A stretch of DNA of 64,000 nt from Microvirga pudoricolor (GTDB lineage Bacteria; Pseudomonadota; Alphaproteobacteria; Rhizobiales; Beijerinckiaceae), in the NCBI RefSeq assembly GCF_016892705.1, contig NZ_JAFEMB010000002.1, forward strand, positions 496,001 through 560,000. Direction: 5' to 3'. The position numbers and the translations under genes were made by a program. The notes beneath the pieces were generated by a model. The model was not told the origin of the DNA, did no database searches, and worked only from the letters and a program-made list of their open reading frames with translations. Positions 38,647 through 46,979 of the stretch are shown here, piece after piece. The stretch's first letter is position 1. Every line of letters starts with the position of its first letter.

Positions 38647-39066
38647 TCAATCGTCCCGGTGGACGCGTTCGTTGCGCTCATGGCGCTCCTGCGCCTCAAG
38701 GGACAGGGTGGCGATCGGGCGGGCCTCGAGACGCTTGAGCGAGATCGGATCCCCGGTTTCCTCGCAATAGCCGTACGAGCCGTCGTCGATCCGCGAGAGG
38801 GCCGAGTCGATCTTGGCGATGAGCTTGCGCTGGCGGTCGCGGGCCCGCAATTCGATGGCCCTGTCGGTTTCGGATGAGGCACGGTCGGCGAGATCGGGAT
38901 GATTCTCGTTCTCGCTTTGGAGGGCCGCCAGCGTCTCCTGCGCTTCCTTGAGAATATCTCCCTTCCACCGAACCAGCTTGCGACGGAAATATTCCTTCTG
39001 CCGCTCGTTCATGAAGGGTTCGTCGTCCGTCGGACGATAACCTTCTTCGATTACGGTATTCGTCAT
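38647..39066 (-). CDS. dksA: RNA polymerase-binding protein DksA
   Basis: Secondary-channel factor that acts with ppGpp at rRNA and amino-acid promoters. The 139-residue protein has the coiled coil (about residues 30-95) with the tip motif DLADRA (D58, D61, A63) and the C-terminal zinc-finger fold (GSYGYCEETGDPISLKRLEA). Only one of the four canonical zinc cysteines remains (C101), a pattern known in alphaproteobacterial and other cysteine-poor DksA proteins. It is monocistronic, convergent with the fliO-like gene. Confidence 0.94.
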   Translation of the reverse strand: MTNTVIEEGYRPTDDEPFMNERQKEYFRRKLVRWKGDILKEAQETLAALQSENENHPDLADRASSETDRAIELRARDRQRKLIAKIDSALSRIDDGSYGYCEETGDPISLKRLEARPIATLSLEAQERHERNERVHRDD

Positions 39067-39241
39067 GTAGGCCGTTCATCCCCGTGGAGTGTGGCGCCCC
39101 TATATATGGGTTGGGGGCCGACCACAACGGATCCTGCGGTGGCGGTCCGGTCACGCCGCAGGCGCTTCCCGCTTGTTTTTTAAGCACTTGCCCGCCTGCC
39201 CCGACGAAAGAACGAGACGCCGGGCTCTGGTTTGGCTGCCG

Positions 39242-40285
39242 TTAGGGCATTTGCTTCAGCGCGCCCGCGATATCGGCCTCCACCAGATGGGCGATGGGAA
39301 GCCTGTAATGGGTCAGGTCGAAATACAGGTCCGGGTCCCGGTTCTCGGGCCTGTCCACCCGCCAGTCGATGAGCGCCGTCCGTGGCCGATCCCCGAGAGC
39401 GGAGCGGAGCGCCGCCTTGCAGGCCTGGTCCTGGTATCCCCGGGCCGTTCGGGGCAGGGTCAGATAGTTCTTATAGTTCGGCGGGAACACCACGACGAGG
39501 CGCGTCCGGGCCGGGAGCGACCCGGCGAGGGCCTTCAGGCTGTCGGCGGCCGGGAAGTGGCGCTGGCCCGCCATCGGGTCCTGGTCGAGCACTTGGCTGT
39601 CGCTCTCGGGTCGCTTCTCCAGCCGCTGGCGTAAGGTCGGGTCCGTCGCGTAGCCCAGGTTGCGGTACTCGGGCTCATAGTTCCAGTAGCCGTCCGGACG
39701 AGCCCTCTCCTCGTCGCCGAACACGTAGCCCAGGCGCCGGGGCACCTCCTCCAGGATGTCGTAGCGCAGGAGGTTGCGGGCATAGTCCAACGGGTTGGCG
39801 CTGAAGAGCCAGAACGGGAACGGCTTCTTGTTGGCCATGGTCGGATCCAGCGTGCACCATTCCTCGTCCGCACTGATGACGATGGCCTCCGGGGCCTTGT
39901 CCCTGTGCCGCAGGAACCAGTCGATCAGGACGAGTTGCTCCTTGGGGCCCGAGGCCGGCACGGAGAGCTGCACGAAATCGAGGCCCGTCGATTGCTTCAG
40001 GCGCTCCGGCGACAGGAGCTGGATGTGCGAGTTGCCGAAGATGGCAGCATTGTAGGCCTCGTCCCGCCCCCGGCTCGCCGCCGCCGTGCGCGGCCCTTGC
40101 GGGCGCACGCCCACCTTCTCGAACAGGCTCGAGCGGCCCGTGTCGTAGGGATCGACCGCGTAGGCGAAGGCCAGGATCGCGACGAGCAGCGCCACCGCCA
40201 CTCCCACGAGGGTGAGCGCGAAGCCGCCCCATGGGGAGCGGACTGGTTCAGAACTGGAAATAGATGAACTCATAATTCGCATCAT
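39242..40285 (-). CDS. SGNH-like membrane-anchored protein, partner of MBOAT acyltransferase
   Basis: A 347-residue protein with one N-terminal membrane helix (about residues 20-45) and a periplasmic domain. It shows a degenerate SGNH hydrolase pattern: FGNSHIQLL with the serine nucleophile (block I), and DLTHYRLPI near the end with a D-x-x-H pair. Such proteins (AlgX/AlgJ/DltD-like) take an acetyl or acyl group from an MBOAT channel protein and transfer it to a glycan. Its start overlaps the 3' end of the MBOAT gene by about 38 bp, supporting coupling. The acceptor glycan is unknown. Confidence 0.75.
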   Translation of the reverse strand: MMRIMSSSISSSEPVRSPWGGFALTLVGVAVALLVAILAFAYAVDPYDTGRSSLFEKVGVRPQGPRTAAASRGRDEAYNAAIFGNSHIQLLSPERLKQSTGLDFVQLSVPASGPKEQLVLIDWFLRHRDKAPEAIVISADEEWCTLDPTMANKKPFPFWLFSANPLDYARNLLRYDILEEVPRRLGYVFGDEERARPDGYWNYEPEYRNLGYATDPTLRQRLEKRPESDSQVLDQDPMAGQRHFPAADSLKALAGSLPARTRLVVVFPPNYKNYLTLPRTARGYQDQACKAALRSALGDRPRTALIDWRVDRPENRDPDLYFDLTHYRLPIAHLVEADIAGALKQMP

Positions 40286-41621
40286 CGCCGATCTTGAACA
40301 GGACGATCACGAAAAGGATCGCGAACAGCACCGCGATCCAGCGGCGCGGCGGCAGCTTGTGCACGAAGGCCCAGGCCGTGGGGCCGATCACCGCCACCGC
40401 CGCCGCGATGGCGATGGCGCGCCACTTGAACCCGGCCCCGAAGGATCCGAGCCCGAACAGCCCCTCGTAGATCCGCAGAGCGCCCTCGAAGGTGGTGGCG
40501 CGGAACAGCACCCAGGTGAGCAGCACGAACGCGAAAGTGAGCGCCCAGCCGACCAGCACCGGCATGCGCAAGCCCGCCTTGCGCCAGAGGACCCCGAGCG
40601 CGAGTCCCGCCCCATGCGCCGCCCCCCAGGCCACGAAGGTCAGGCCTGCCCCGTGCCACAGGCCGCCCAGCGTCATGGTGGCGAAAAGCGCGCCGAGCTG
40701 GATCGCAAGGCCCCGCCGGTTGCCGCCCATGGCGATGTAGAGATAATCGCGCAGGAAGCGGGACAGGGTCATGTGCCACCGCCGCCAGAAATCCTGCAGC
40801 GACACCGACCGGTACGGGCTGTCGAAGTTCTGCGGCAGCACGATGCCGAACAGCAGCGCGAGGCCCAGCGCCATGTCGGTGTAGCCGGAAAAGTCGAAAT
40901 AGATCTGGAACGTGAAGCCGAGCGCGGCCTGCCAGGCCTCCACGAAGCTCACGGCGTTGCCCGCATCCGCCGCCTGGAAGATTGGGTTGACGTAGGCCGC
41001 GAGCTGGTCGCCGATGAACACCTTCTTGGCGAGGCCGACGACCAGCAGCATCAGGCCGCGCGCGAAGCGCTCCGCCGCGTCCGAGCGCTCGTAGGGGCGC
41101 TCGTCGAACTGGTGCATGATCTCGCTCCACCGCACCAGCGGACCCGCCAGCACCTGCGGAAAGAAGCCGATATAGAGCGCGTACCGGACCAGATCGTAGC
41201 GCGGCGCTTTGCCGGCCTTCAGGTCCGTCAGGTACATGATGTGGTGGAACGAGAAGAACGAGATGCCGAGCGGCAGAGCGATGTCGTAGCGCGGCGCGTG
41301 CAGGCCGGGGATCAGGTTCGCCAGGTCGGCGAAGAAGTTGAAATATTTGAAGATCGCCAGGACGATGAGGTTCGCCGCGATGGCGGCCGGGATCAGGACG
41401 CCCCGCCCCGACCGCATGAAGGCCTGGGCCACGAGCCAGTTTACCAGGATGGATGCCGCCAGCAGCGGGATGAAGCGCCAGTCCCAGTAGCCGTAGAACA
41501 CGAAGGACAGGACCGCGAGCAGCGGCAGGCGCCACTCGGGCCGGAAGCGTTCGGCGAGCCAGTGGGTCAGCAGCGCGACCGGCAGGAAGGCGAACAGGAA
41601 GACGAACGAGTTGAAGAGCAT
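40248..41621 (-). CDS. MBOAT-family O-acyltransferase (AlgI-like)
   Basis: Polytopic membrane enzyme of 457 residues that moves acyl groups across the inner membrane for O-acetylation of an exported glycan. The family histidine lies in GGLWHGAGLTFVAWGAAHG, and SLQDFWRRWHMTLSRFLRDY is the characteristic AlgI/PatA segment. About ten or more hydrophobic helices are visible. The downstream overlapping gene encodes the likely periplasmic transfer partner. No polymerase or glycan-synthesis genes adjoin it, so the target polymer could be cellulose, exopolysaccharide or peptidoglycan. Confidence 0.92.
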   Translation of the reverse strand: MLFNSFVFLFAFLPVALLTHWLAERFRPEWRLPLLAVLSFVFYGYWDWRFIPLLAASILVNWLVAQAFMRSGRGVLIPAAIAANLIVLAIFKYFNFFADLANLIPGLHAPRYDIALPLGISFFSFHHIMYLTDLKAGKAPRYDLVRYALYIGFFPQVLAGPLVRWSEIMHQFDERPYERSDAAERFARGLMLLVVGLAKKVFIGDQLAAYVNPIFQAADAGNAVSFVEAWQAALGFTFQIYFDFSGYTDMALGLALLFGIVLPQNFDSPYRSVSLQDFWRRWHMTLSRFLRDYLYIAMGGNRRGLAIQLGALFATMTLGGLWHGAGLTFVAWGAAHGAGLALGVLWRKAGLRMPVLVGWALTFAFVLLTWVLFRATTFEGALRIYEGLFGLGSFGAGFKWRAIAIAAAVAVIGPTAWAFVHKLPPRRWIAVLFAILFVIVLFKIGDDANYEFIYFQF

Positions 41622-42024
41622 CGCGGCTGGAATCTGCGTTTCGGGCGACGGGCGCCCTCATGCGCCTCAAGGCGGGTTCTTGTGGGCGAAGGCCGGGGTT
41701 CCGTCAACCTTATGGGTGCGCGACGTGCCCTCCCGCTCGTAGGGGCCTCAGTCGCGAAGCGCGCGGGGTGGGGGTGGAGAGGCTGGAACTGTCGCCCCAC
41801 CGATAGAGCGCGAAGCTCTCCACCGTCATGCCCGCACTTGATGCGGGCACCCACGGGCCGCGTCGCTGGGTCGCTGGACGTGGGTGGCCGGGTCAAGCCC
41901 GGCCATGACAGCAGAGAGATCGTATTTTCGCGAGCAAAACTCGCGCAAGAGTCAAAAAGCTTGGGTATACGGAACCGCCAACAGCCGAGTTCGTTGTTCC
42001 CGCACGAAAGACAGGAGACGACAC
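41622..42024. other. Intergenic region with a palindromic repeat element
   Basis: About 400 bp without a supported gene between the MBOAT gene and a small membrane peptide gene. It contains the element described at 41825-41910; the rest shows no recognised feature apart from the likely promoter of the small peptide gene. Confidence 0.5.
41825..41910. repeat. Palindromic repeat element of the GTCATGCCCGC type
   Basis: Ends GTCATG and CATGAC are inverted, enclosing the hairpins GCCCGCACTTGATGCGGGC and GGCCGGGTCAAGCCCGGCC. Elements of this form are scattered in many rhizobial genomes. It is unrelated to the CCTCATCCTGAGG family elsewhere in the window. Confidence 0.75.
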
Positions 42025-42108
42025 ATGATGAAGGGCGGCTTACTCTGGCTCATCGGCATCCCCCTGCCGATTATTCTTATTCTCTTCTTCATGGGCTACC
42101 TGAGCTGA
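42025..42108 (+). CDS. 27-residue membrane peptide
   Basis: A very short gene encoding MMKGGLLWLIGIPLPIILI followed by LFFMGYLS, essentially one transmembrane helix with a basic N-terminus. AGGAG lies nine bases upstream of the ATG and a strong terminator follows the stop, so it looks like a genuine single-gene transcript. Similar short peptides occur in Hyphomicrobiales genomes as far as I recall, but the function is unknown. Confidence 0.65.
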   Translation: MMKGGLLWLIGIPLPIILILFFMGYLS

Positions 42109-42143
42109 TCGCGAAAGCTTGATCGGCTAGGGTCCACAAAGTC

Positions 42144-42172
42144 AAAGGGCGCCCGAGGGCGCCCTTTTCTAT
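42144..42172. terminator. Terminator between the small peptide gene and DAHP synthase
   Basis: AAAGGGCGCCC and GGGCGCCCTTTT form a stem around a two-base loop, with A and T flanks. It can serve both the small peptide gene and the convergent DAHP synthase gene (stop seven bases away). Confidence 0.85.
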
Positions 42173-42178
42173 TTCGCT

Positions 42179-43564
42179 TTATTCGGCGGCTTCGGCGGCC
42201 TTGCGCCCACGAGATTGGCTCTCGCGCTTGATCAGCTCCGAGGTCAAGAAGGCGATTTCCAGGGCCTGCTCGGCGTTGAGGCGCGGATCGCAATAGGTGT
42301 GGTAGCGGTCCATGAGATCCGCGTCGGTGAGCGCGCGGGCGCCGCCGGTGCATTCCGTCACGTTCTTGCCGGTCATCTCCAGGTGAATGCCGCCCGCATG
42401 GGTCCCCTCGGCCTGGTGGACCGCGAAGAAGTTGCGCACCTCGCCCATCACGCTCTCGAACGGACGGGTCTTGTAGCCCGAGGCCGCCTTGATGGTGTTG
42501 CCGTGCATGGGGTCGCTCGACCACACGACCGAGCGCCCTTCCCGCTTCACGGCGCGCACGAGGCCCGGCAGGTGGTCGAACACCTTATCGGCGCCGAAGC
42601 GGCAGATCAGGGTCAGGCGGCCCGGCTCGTTCTCCGGGTTCAGGAGGTCGATGAGCTTCAGGAGTTCGTCGGGCTTCAGCGACGGGCCGCATTTCAGGCC
42701 GATCGGGTTCTTGATGCCCCGCATGTATTCCACATGGGCATGGTCCGGCTGGCGGGTGCGGTCGCCGATCCAGAGCATGTGGCCGGAGGTGGCGTACCAG
42801 TCGCCCGTGGTGGAATCCACGCGGGTCATGGATTCCTCGTAGCCCAGCAGCAGCGCCTCGTGGCTGGTGTAGAAATCCGTCGAGCGCATCTCCGGATGGG
42901 TCTCGGGGTCGATGCCGATGGCGCGCATGAAGGCGATGGATTCGGTGATCCGCTCGGCCAGCTCGCTGTAGCGCGAGGATTGGGGCGAGTCCTTCACGAA
43001 GCCCAGCATCCAGCGATGCGCGTTCTCGAGATTGGCGTAGCCGCCCGTCGCGAAGGCGCGGATCAGATTGAGGGTCGCGGCCGACTGGCGGTAGGCCGAG
43101 ATCTGCCGCTGCGGGTCGGGAATGCGCGATTCCGGCGTGAAGTCGATATCGTTGATGATGTCGCCCCGGTAGCTCGGCAGCTCGACGCCGTTCACGGTCT
43201 CGGTGTCGGAGGAACGCGGCTTGGCGAACTGGCCCGCGGAACGGCCGACCTTCACCACGGGCGAGCCGCCGGCAAACGTCATCACCACGGCCATCTGGAG
43301 GAAAAGCCGGAAGAAATCGCGGATGTTATCGGCGGAATGCTCCGCGAAGCTCTCGGCGCAATCGCCGCCCTGGAGCAGGAACGCCTCCCCGGCCGCCACC
43401 TTCGCCAGGGTGCGCTTGAGCTTGCGCGCCTCACCGGCGAAGACCAGCGGCGGATATCCGGCGAGGTCCTTCTCGACGTTCTTCAGCACCTCAAGGTCCG
43501 GATAGGCTGGAACCTGCTGAATCGGCTTGTCTCTCCAGCTGCTCGGTGTCCACCGCGCGGTCAT
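42179..43564 (-). CDS. aroG: Class II 3-deoxy-7-phosphoheptulonate (DAHP) synthase
   Basis: Condenses phosphoenolpyruvate and erythrose 4-phosphate, the first step of the shikimate pathway. The 461-residue length and the motifs [39 protein letters not shown] and [20 protein letters not shown] (metal-binding H and E) belong to the plant-like class II enzymes, unrelated in sequence to E. coli AroF/G/H. The start gives [17 protein letters not shown], which is family-typical. It is monocistronic. The symbol aroG follows mycobacterial usage; other names are in use. Confidence 0.95.
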   Translation of the reverse strand: MTARWTPSSWRDKPIQQVPAYPDLEVLKNVEKDLAGYPPLVFAGEARKLKRTLAKVAAGEAFLLQGGDCAESFAEHSADNIRDFFRLFLQMAVVMTFAGGSPVVKVGRSAGQFAKPRSSDTETVNGVELPSYRGDIINDIDFTPESRIPDPQRQISAYRQSAATLNLIRAFATGGYANLENAHRWMLGFVKDSPQSSRYSELAERITESIAFMRAIGIDPETHPEMRSTDFYTSHEALLLGYEESMTRVDSTTGDWYATSGHMLWIGDRTRQPDHAHVEYMRGIKNPIGLKCGPSLKPDELLKLIDLLNPENEPGRLTLICRFGADKVFDHLPGLVRAVKREGRSVVWSSDPMHGNTIKAASGYKTRPFESVMGEVRNFFAVHQAEGTHAGGIHLEMTGKNVTECTGGARALTDADLMDRYHTYCDPRLNAEQALEIAFLTSELIKRESQSRGRKAAEAAE

Positions 43565-43718
43565 GACACTCTCCCCCGTGTCGAAAATGGTTTCTTGTGC
43601 TCCGCAATAAACGGCACGAACGGGCCTCTATACACGACATAAGCGAAAAGGCGAGTGCGAACGAGGCCGCAGATGGCAACCCGTATACGCAATAATATCT
43701 TGCGCTATGATTGTCCGA

Positions 43719-45095
43719 TCAGGAAACAAGTTTCCGAGCAGCCAGCTTTCGACGTTCGCGACGGTTAAGCTTGCTCGGCGGGGTCATAAAATTTGCATAA
43801 GGTGTTCTGACCGGCGCATCCGCGATCTCGGCCTGCTCGCGGTCCAATATTTCTGCCACCCAAGTTGGCGCAAAGGATCTGCCATCTAGGGAAACGACCC
43901 AGTCTTGTTGAAAAGGAGCATCCAACGGGGTGCCATCAGGCCAGGGTGTCGCCTCGAAACGATGCCCATTGGAACTCTCGATGGCTCCGTTTGAATGGAT
44001 TGTATAACCTTGATGCCGCAACACTTTGGCGAGGCTCCAACCTTCTAGCGACCCATCGGAGCGCCTCTTGGCAGTGCAGATTATTCCTGCCCGCACGACA
44101 GCCTTATGGGGGACCCCAGCCTTATCGGTGAAAAGAACGGTTATTGGAGCATCGTCATCTGAGCCGCACACAGCTCCGGTTCTCGCTCTCACCAGCACAG
44201 GCCCACCCTGACGCTCTTCGACGATCATTCGATCCTGCCGAAGCACATCAATGATCTTCAGCCATTCCCCCTGATCAGAAAGCACGAGGTGACCTGGGGT
44301 CATGTGGAGACCGCGCAGGTTGAGAACCTTGTTGGTTACATTTTGGAAGGTGCGACGCACTCGCGCCGCCTTTTTGCGTGTGAGACCGTTATCCGCGATG
44401 GGATCGAAAGCCATGACCTCATCGCCAGTTCTGATATCCTGAATAGGCTTTTCAGTGCCGTCCACCATGAGGATCATCGTATCGGCTAGAAAACAGTTCC
44501 TCTGGTCTACCCCATTGACGGGCATGTTGTTGTGATTGAGTGGCCTCCCCCAAAAGTCGACCGGACGCGGATCCCAGACGAATTTCCCGGCCAGTGGATG
44601 GGGCTTACTCAATAACTGCCTGTCATATTTGACATCGATAGTGATGTTACTGATTCCGAGTGAACTAATTCTGCTGAAAAACGCGACTTCCTCATGCCCG
44701 AGATCAATACAACCCGCCGAGCCATACCAATCACCGCCGTGAACGGAAAAGCCGGTGCGGCCAAAAGTGTTGGTGGTGGCAGATGGGGTTAAGAACGCTC
44801 GCTCGACTCCCCATGATACGGTACCTCCGTACCACGCTCCAAATTTTTCGCCTAGTGTAACGCCACTCAACTTACCAATATTGCCGATTATGTTATCCAG
44901 GCCAGTAACCGTCTGTATATCCGAAGTGTTGAAACTCCACTGCCCCTCTGGAATTGGTCCAACATCCTTCAGAGCGGTTTCGCTTGGCGATTGAGAACCT
45001 GGGCGACCCGAAACTGCACTCCAACTATCGACGACTCTGCCATTTTGCTGAAGGCTCACTTGATATCCATCGAAGCTTAACTTGTATTCTGACAT
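43719..45095 (-). CDS. Tlde1-like L,D-transpeptidase-fold protein fused to a Hint domain
   Basis: A 458-residue two-domain protein in an AT-rich island. Residues about 1-160 resemble the Tlde1/DUF2778 family of type VI effectors that cut or exchange tetrapeptide stems. The catalytic histidine is H119 (FSVHGGDWYG) and the nucleophile C129 (GSAGCIDL). From C201 (NCFLADTMILMVDG) a Hint domain follows, with GDEVMAFDP and the T-x-x-H motif TPGH at 266-269, expected to self-cleave at its N-terminal cysteine and release the enzyme part. There is no clear terminal HN pair, no signal peptide and no PAAR/VgrG domain. A small membrane protein gene is immediately upstream. An effector role is inference. 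Confidence 0.8.
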   Translation of the reverse strand: MSEYKLSFDGYQVSLQQNGRVVDSWSAVSGRPGSQSPSETALKDVGPIPEGQWSFNTSDIQTVTGLDNIIGNIGKLSGVTLGEKFGAWYGGTVSWGVERAFLTPSATTNTFGRTGFSVHGGDWYGSAGCIDLGHEEVAFFSRISSLGISNITIDVKYDRQLLSKPHPLAGKFVWDPRPVDFWGRPLNHNNMPVNGVDQRNCFLADTMILMVDGTEKPIQDIRTGDEVMAFDPIADNGLTRKKAARVRRTFQNVTNKVLNLRGLHMTPGHLVLSDQGEWLKIIDVLRQDRMIVEERQGGPVLVRARTGAVCGSDDDAPITVLFTDKAGVPHKAVVRAGIICTAKRRSDGSLEGWSLAKVLRHQGYTIHSNGAIESSNGHRFEATPWPDGTPLDAPFQQDWVVSLDGRSFAPTWVAEILDREQAEIADAPVRTPYANFMTPPSKLNRRERRKLAARKLVS

Positions 45096-45106
45096 CGCCG
45101 ATCCAC

Positions 45107-45493
45107 CTACATATCACGACATAAGAAAAATGAAACAGGCCTGCCTGCAACGGCCATGCAGACAATAGAACTGACGAAAGACGCGGCCAAAAAAAACTTA
45201 ATACTTCTAATATGATATAATATACCTATAGAAACAATATAGATCAATATATATCCAATCAATATATATAGATGCATACTGAAATTTAGATCTATATTAG
45301 TATGACATTTTCCATCAGAGAAGCCTATTCCTCTTTTTAAATACGCCTGCTGGGCGAAAAAACTATCTACTATCACAATCGTCCACGGCAGTTGGAAAAG
45401 GAATGCTGATGCGAGTTTTATGACTAACGCCCGACTTAAGATCGCCTTAGCCGTACATAGCCCTCTACGAATAAATTGACTTATGTCGACCAT
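45107..45493 (-). CDS. Small AT-rich multi-helix membrane protein, candidate immunity partner
   Basis: A 128-residue protein from the ATG at 45493, which has AGG six bases upstream; a longer frame to 45538 is possible. Three hydrophobic stretches are visible (about residues 20-45, 75-95 and 100-120), interrupted by a Lys/Gly/Cys-containing loop. It resembles nothing I can name. It ends 11 bp before the Tlde1-Hint gene and shares its very low GC content, so the two were probably acquired together and co-expressed. Protection of the cell envelope from the neighbouring enzyme is a hypothesis. Confidence 0.6.
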   Translation of the reverse strand: MVDISQFIRRGLCTAKAILSRALVIKLASAFLFQLPWTIVIVDSFFAQQAYLKRGIGFSDGKCHTNIDLNFSMHLYILIGYILIYIVSIGILYHIRSIKFFLAASFVSSIVCMAVAGRPVSFFLCRDM

Positions 45494-45542
45494 AAAAACC
45501 TGCCACGAGATCACAACCGCTAGTTTTTCCCTAAGCAAATAT

Positions 45543-45552
45543 CAGTATACTG
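45543..45552. promoter_or_regulatory. Palindrome in the promoter region of the AT-rich gene pair
   Basis: CAGTATACTG is a perfect palindrome about 50 bp upstream of the membrane-protein ATG, inside a longer AT-rich dyad GCAAAT (45535-45540) and ATTTGC (45565-45570). It is a likely promoter or operator region. Confidence 0.35.
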
Positions 45553-45593
45553 TTATATAGTAAAATTTGCGATGCCGGTCAACGGACGGAACA

Positions 45594-46979
45594 CTAACCC
45601 ACCGCCACCGGCGTCTTCACCAAGAAGGGCGTCCGCATGGTCACGAGCTCCTCGGCGGCCGTGGGGTGCACCGCCACGGTGCGGTCGAAATCGGCCTTGG
45701 TGGCCCCCATGGTGACGGCGACGCCCGCGAGCTGGATCATCTCGCCCGCGTCGTGGCCGACGATATGGACGCCCACCACCTTGTCGGTGGCCCGGTCGAC
45801 GAGGAGCTTCATGAGCACCCGGTCCTTCGAACCCGATATCGTCGCCTTCATGGGCCGGAAGGCGGTCTTGTACACGTCGATCTCGCCGTAATTGGCCCGC
45901 GCCAGCCCTTCGCTGCAGCCGATCACGCCGATTTCGGGGGTCGAGAACACCGCCGTGGGGATCAGGTCGTGCTCGACCATGGTGGGCTTGTCCCCGAAGA
46001 CGGTGTCGGCGAAGGCGTGGCCTTCGCGGATGGCGATGGGGGTGAGGTTCGCCCGGTTGGTCACGTCGCCCACCGCGTAGATCGACGGAATCAGGGTCTG
46101 CGAATAGGCGTCCACCACCACGGCCCCGACCTCGTCGGTGACCACGCCTGCGTTTTCCAGGCCCAGGCCGCTCGTATTGGGACGCCGCCCGGTGGCGACG
46201 AGCACCTGATCGACGGTCAATACCGACCCGTCCGACAGGGTGGCGGCGATGCCGTCCGGACGCTTGTCGAGGCGGGTCACCATCTTGCCAAGTTCCAGGC
46301 GGATGCCCCGCGCCGCATAGGCCTCGCCCAGGGCGTCGCGCACATCCTCGTCGAAGCCGCGCAGGAGCTTGTCGCCCCGGTGCAGAAGGGTCGTCTCGGA
46401 CCCTAAGCCGTTGAACACGCCCGCGAACTCCACCGCGATATAGCCGCCGCCGACCACGAGGATGCGCTTAGGCAGTTCCTGCAGTTCGAAGACCTCGTTG
46501 GACGTAATGGCTAGCTCGCCGCCCGGGATGGCGGGCTCCATGGTCGGGTGGGCGCCCACCGCGATCAGGATGACGCGGGCCGTGACGGTGCGGTTGGTCC
46601 GGGTGAGCCGCACCGTGTGCGGGTCCTCGATCACGGCGTGGCTGTCCACGATCTCGACGCCCGCCTTGTCCAGGTTGGCGCGGTAGATCCCCTCGAGCCG
46701 GTCGATCTCCAGGCTCTTGTTGCGGATCAGGGTTGCCCAGTTGAATTTCGGCGCGTCGAGGGTCCAGCCGAAGCCTTCCGCTTCCTCGAACTCGTGGGCG
46801 AAGCGGCTGGCATAGACCATGAGCTTCTTGGGCACGCAGCCCCGGATCACGCAGGTGCCGCCGACCCGGTATTCCTCGGCGATCATCACCCGGGCGCCGT
46901 AGCCCGCCGCGATCCGGGCCGCGCGTACGCCGCCCGAACCGGCTCCGATGACGAAGAGATCGACGTCGTAGGCGCTCAT
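45594..46979 (-). CDS. gor: Glutathione-disulfide reductase
   Basis: NADPH-dependent flavoenzyme that regenerates reduced glutathione. The 461-residue protein has the FAD loop GAGSGGVRAARIAAGYG, the redox-active disulfide GGTCVIRGCVPKKL, a second dinucleotide fold GGGYIAVEFAG and the C-terminal active-site HPTAAEELVT. The ATG at 46979 overlaps the stop of the upstream O-antigen ligase-like gene (ATGA), so they are co-transcribed although functionally unrelated. Confidence 0.96.
   Translation of the reverse strand: MSAYDVDLFVIGAGSGGVRAARIAAGYGARVMIAEEYRVGGTCVIRGCVPKKLMVYASRFAHEFEEAEGFGWTLDAPKFNWATLIRNKSLEIDRLEGIYRANLDKAGVEIVDSHAVIEDPHTVRLTRTNRTVTARVILIAVGAHPTMEPAIPGGELAITSNEVFELQELPKRILVVGGGYIAVEFAGVFNGLGSETTLLHRGDKLLRGFDEDVRDALGEAYAARGIRLELGKMVTRLDKRPDGIAATLSDGSVLTVDQVLVATGRRPNTSGLGLENAGVVTDEVGAVVVDAYSQTLIPSIYAVGDVTNRANLTPIAIREGHAFADTVFGDKPTMVEHDLIPTAVFSTPEIGVIGCSEGLARANYGEIDVYKTAFRPMKATISGSKDRVLMKLLVDRATDKVVGVHIVGHDAGEMIQLAGVAVTMGATKADFDRTVAVHPTAAEELVTMRTPFLVKTPVAVG

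Noticed and set aside
43719-45095. Intein insertion in an essential enzyme
   Set aside because: The Hint part follows a peptidoglycan-acting domain and has no extein continuing after it; a self-processing effector is a better fit than an intein.
43700-45600. Prophage or insertion sequence in the AT-rich island
   Set aside because: No transposase, integrase, terminal inverted repeats or direct target repeats could be found.
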